NCBI RefSeq assembly: GCF_001905445.1
Contig: NZ_LIVQ01000009.1
Location: forward strand, 229,512 to 293,511
From: Streptomyces sp. CB00455
Lineage (GTDB): Bacteria; Actinomycetota; Actinomycetes; Streptomycetales; Streptomycetaceae
DNA length: 64,000 bases
Direction of reading: 5' to 3'
Of the stretch, positions 61,911-64,000 are shown piece by piece. The notes beneath the pieces are model-generated. The model worked only from the letters and a program-made list of their open reading frames with translations. It was not told where the DNA came from and ran no database searches. Position 1 is the stretch's first letter. The number at the start of each line of letters is the position of its first letter. Position numbers and translations under genes: made by a program.

Positions 61911-63491
61911 TCAGCCCTTGCTGATCTCCCAGAAGCGGAAGACCGTCGAGGCGTCCAGGGACCACTGCAGGCCGGTCACGTTCTGGCGGGTGACGGCGTA
62001 CTGCTTGCCCTGCCAGAGCGGGAGGATCGGGAGCTCGTCGGCGACGATGTCCTGGAGCCGGTCGTAGTCGACGTTGGCCGCGGTGCGGTCGGCCTTGGTG
62101 GAGGTCGACGGGATGATCGTCCCGGAGATCTCCTTGTTGTCGTAGTTGTTGTGCAGGACGTTGTCCGGGCCGAAGAACGGCTGGGTGAAGTTGTCCGCGT
62201 CCGGGTAGTCCGGGACCCAGCCCTTCACGTAGATGCCGTACTTGCCGTCCTGGATGTCCTTCTCGTACTGGTCGAACTCGACGGACTTGACGTCGGCCTC
62301 GAACAGGCCGCTGTCGTTGAGCTGCTTGGCGATGACCTGGAACTGCTGGTCGGTGGAGGGGCCGTAGCGGGCCGGCGTGGACCACAGGGTCAGCTTGATC
62401 TTGCCGTTGATGCCCGCGGCCTTCAGGACGGCCCTGGCCTTCTCGGGCTGCGGGCTGCCGCCGTAGCGGTCGAAGAACGGCGTGGTGTGTCCGGCGATGC
62501 CGGCCGGGACGATGGAGTACAGCGGGGCGGCGGTGCCCGCGTAGACGTCCTTGACGAGCGCCTCGCGGTCCACGAGGTAGGCGATGGCCTTGCGGACGGG
62601 CAGCTTGCCGACGACGGGGTCGGCCACGTTGAAGACCAGGTGCTCGACCTCGGCGCCGGTGCCCTGGACGACGTCGACCTTGTTGTCGCCGGTCTTCGTC
62701 GCCGCGAGTCCGGCGATGTCCTTGGCGGCCAGGCCGCGGAAGGCGAAGTCCACGTCGCCGCTCTCCAGGACCGTCTTGAGGGCGGCCTGGTCGCCGTTGA
62801 AGAACTTCAGCGTGACGCCGGTGTTCTTGGCCTTGGCCTTGCCGCTGTAGGACTCGTTGACGGAGAAGCTCGCGCTCTTCTCGCTGAACGAGTCCAGCTT
62901 GTAGACGCCGGAGCCGACGGCCTTGTTGTCGGTGCGGAGCTTGTCGGCCGGGTACTCGGAGTGGTCGACGATGGCGCCTGCGCCCGAAGCGATCTTGCTG
63001 GGGAAGGTCGCGTCGGGGGTCTTGAGGCGGAAGACGACGGTCTTGTCGTCGGGGGCGTCGATGCCGGCGATCGACGACAGCATCACGGCGGGGCCGTTGT
63101 CGTCGTTGATCTTCAGCGTGCGCTCGAAGGAGAACTTGACGTCCTTGGAGGTCAGGCTGTTGCCGTTGCTGAACTTCAGGCCGGCGCGCAGGGTGCACTT
63201 GTACACCTTGCTGTCGGCGCCCTCGAAGTTGCAGGCCTGGGCGGCGTCGGGCTCGGGCGTGGTGCCGCCCTTGGGGAAGCTCAGCAGCGACTGGAAGACG
63301 TTGTTGAAGAGCAGCCAGGAGCCGGGGTCGTAGCCCGCGGCGGGGTCCGTGGACTTCACCTTGTCGGATATCCCCATGACCACGCCCTTGCCGTTGCCGG
63401 CATTCGAGCCATCGGTCGAACCGCAACCGCTGAGCAGCGCGGCGGCGGTGGCTGCGCCGAGCGGGGCCGCCAGCCACTGGTTACGTCTCAT
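61911..63491 (-). CDS. ABC oligopeptide-binding lipoprotein
   Basis: 526-aa DppA/OppA-type solute-binding protein. The lipobox LLSGC puts the lipidated Cys at residue 23. The family 5 core has TDPAAGYDPGSWLLFNNVFQ, LKFSNGNSLTSKDVKFSFER, VRKAIAYLVDREALVKDVYA and VKGWVPDYPDADNFTQPF. It captures oligopeptides or similar ligands for an ABC importer that is not in the window. ATG 63491, or GTG 63494 directly before it. Next to a paralogue, 74 bp apart. Confidence 0.93.
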   Translation of the reverse strand: MRRNQWLAAPLGAATAAALLSGCGSTDGSNAGNGKGVVMGISDKVKSTDPAAGYDPGSWLLFNNVFQSLLSFPKGGTTPEPDAAQACNFEGADSKVYKCTLRAGLKFSNGNSLTSKDVKFSFERTLKINDDNGPAVMLSSIAGIDAPDDKTVVFRLKTPDATFPSKIASGAGAIVDHSEYPADKLRTDNKAVGSGVYKLDSFSEKSASFSVNESYSGKAKAKNTGVTLKFFNGDQAALKTVLESGDVDFAFRGLAAKDIAGLAATKTGDNKVDVVQGTGAEVEHLVFNVADPVVGKLPVRKAIAYLVDREALVKDVYAGTAAPLYSIVPAGIAGHTTPFFDRYGGSPQPEKARAVLKAAGINGKIKLTLWSTPARYGPSTDQQFQVIAKQLNDSGLFEADVKSVEFDQYEKDIQDGKYGIYVKGWVPDYPDADNFTQPFFGPDNVLHNNYDNKEISGTIIPSTSTKADRTAANVDYDRLQDIVADELPILPLWQGKQYAVTRQNVTGLQWSLDASTVFRFWEISKG

Positions 63492-63565
63492 CACGCGAAC
63501 GTCCTTCACAGTCGAACCGTTTCGTTGCGCCGGCCTGCGACACCCGCCGCCGGTTGCTGCCGGTC

Positions 63566-64000
63566 TCAGCCGCTGACACCCCGGCCGAGCTCCCACAGCT
63601 GGAGGTCGGAGATGGCGTTGACCGACCACTCCACTCCGGTGATCCCGTCGCGTGCGGCGACGTACTGCTTGCCCTGCCACAGGGGCAGGACGGGTACGTC
63701 CTCGGCGACGATGTCCTGCATCTCCGTGATCGCGGGGACGGCGACGTTGCGGTCGACGGCGCGCCGGGATTCGGGGATGAGCCTGGTGCGCACCGCGCTG
63801 TTGGCGTACGGCGTGCCCAGGAAGTTGTCCTGATCCAGGAACGGGGCGAGGAAGTTGTCGGCGTCCTGGTAGTCGGGGAACCAGCCGAGCCCGTAGACGG
63901 CGTGGTCGCCCTTCTTCTGGGCGGGTCGGAAGTCGGCCCAGTCGCTGCCCTGGACGGTGATGTCGAACAGCTGGGTGGAGTTCAGCTGGGCCTTGAGGGC
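63566..64000 (-). CDS. Second ABC oligopeptide-binding protein, 5' part outside the window
   Basis: Minus-strand reading frame that enters from the right edge and ends at 63566. The 144 residues visible include LGWFPDYQDADNFLAPFLDQ and PLWQGKQYVAARDGITGVEW, matching the C-terminal third of the neighbouring solute-binding protein, so the two are tandem paralogues. N-terminus and signal peptide are beyond the window. It probably precedes the first protein in one operon. Confidence 0.85.
   Translation of the reverse strand, partial: ALKAQLNSTQLFDITVQGSDWADFRPAQKKGDHAVYGLGWFPDYQDADNFLAPFLDQDNFLGTPYANSAVRTRLIPESRRAVDRNVAVPAITEMQDIVAEDVPVLPLWQGKQYVAARDGITGVEWSVNAISDLQLWELGRGVSG

Overview
The window is high-GC DNA with codon use, leaderless genes and GTG starts typical of Streptomyces or a close relative. 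It looks like core chromosome rather than a plasmid or genomic island. The gene set includes pheST, infC-rpmI-rplT, tatAC, the complete Pup-proteasome locus, a helY-type helicase and a glnA4-type glutamine synthetase cluster. From memory, this order matches the region of the S. coelicolor chromosome around SCO1590-SCO1655. No tRNA, rRNA, IS element, prophage or CRISPR array was found.

Layout. 1-8.3 kb: the end of a histidine-phosphatase gene, a divergent MocR-type regulator/EamA exporter pair with overlapping start codons, a DUF1918 protein, a Tat-exported GH10-like hydrolase, a 3-hydroxyacyl-CoA dehydrogenase, a Nudix hydrolase and an HTH/TPR regulator. 8.3-16.3 kb: the translation block on the minus strand (pheS-pheT, a cytosolic sensor kinase, an RNA methyltransferase, infC-rpmI-rplT). 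infC appears to begin at ATC and is preceded by a leader with an intrinsic terminator. 16.3-21.1 kb: DUF1844, SseB, a lone mycosin-type protease with a membrane partner, and an alanine-racemase-fold enzyme.

21.2-28.0 kb: a probable gamma-glutamylated ethanolamine/amine catabolic cluster. The minus-strand operon is glnA4-ALDH-SDR. The plus strand carries a FadR-type regulator, an ethanolamine-type permease and a gamma-glutamyl hydrolase. The same bipartite motif, AAGGTA-N8-AACCATTGC, sits in the glnA4/regulator intergenic region and in front of the permease, which points to one small regulon.

28-40.5 kb: assorted regulators and transporters (LysR/TDT, metal receptor with XRE-cupin, iron-boxed siderophore-interacting protein), a 5'-3' exonuclease, a serine hydrolase, a pseudouridine synthase, TetR and the large helicase. 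Two intergenic gaps here hold a dispersed ~61-bp repeat. 40.6-56.5 kb: tatC, tatA, two small proteins, pafC, pafB, two FKBP isomerases, pafA, an MFS/LacI pair, then prcA, prcB, an endonuclease VII-like gene overlapping prcB, pup, dop and arc. Together these make the Pup ligase, the depupylase, the unfoldase ring and the 20S core. 56.7-64 kb: a ferredoxin, a secreted protein, TrmI, a site-2 protease, a RecB-like nuclease, an orphan NarL-type response regulator and two tandem paralogous oligopeptide-binding lipoproteins, the second running off the right edge.
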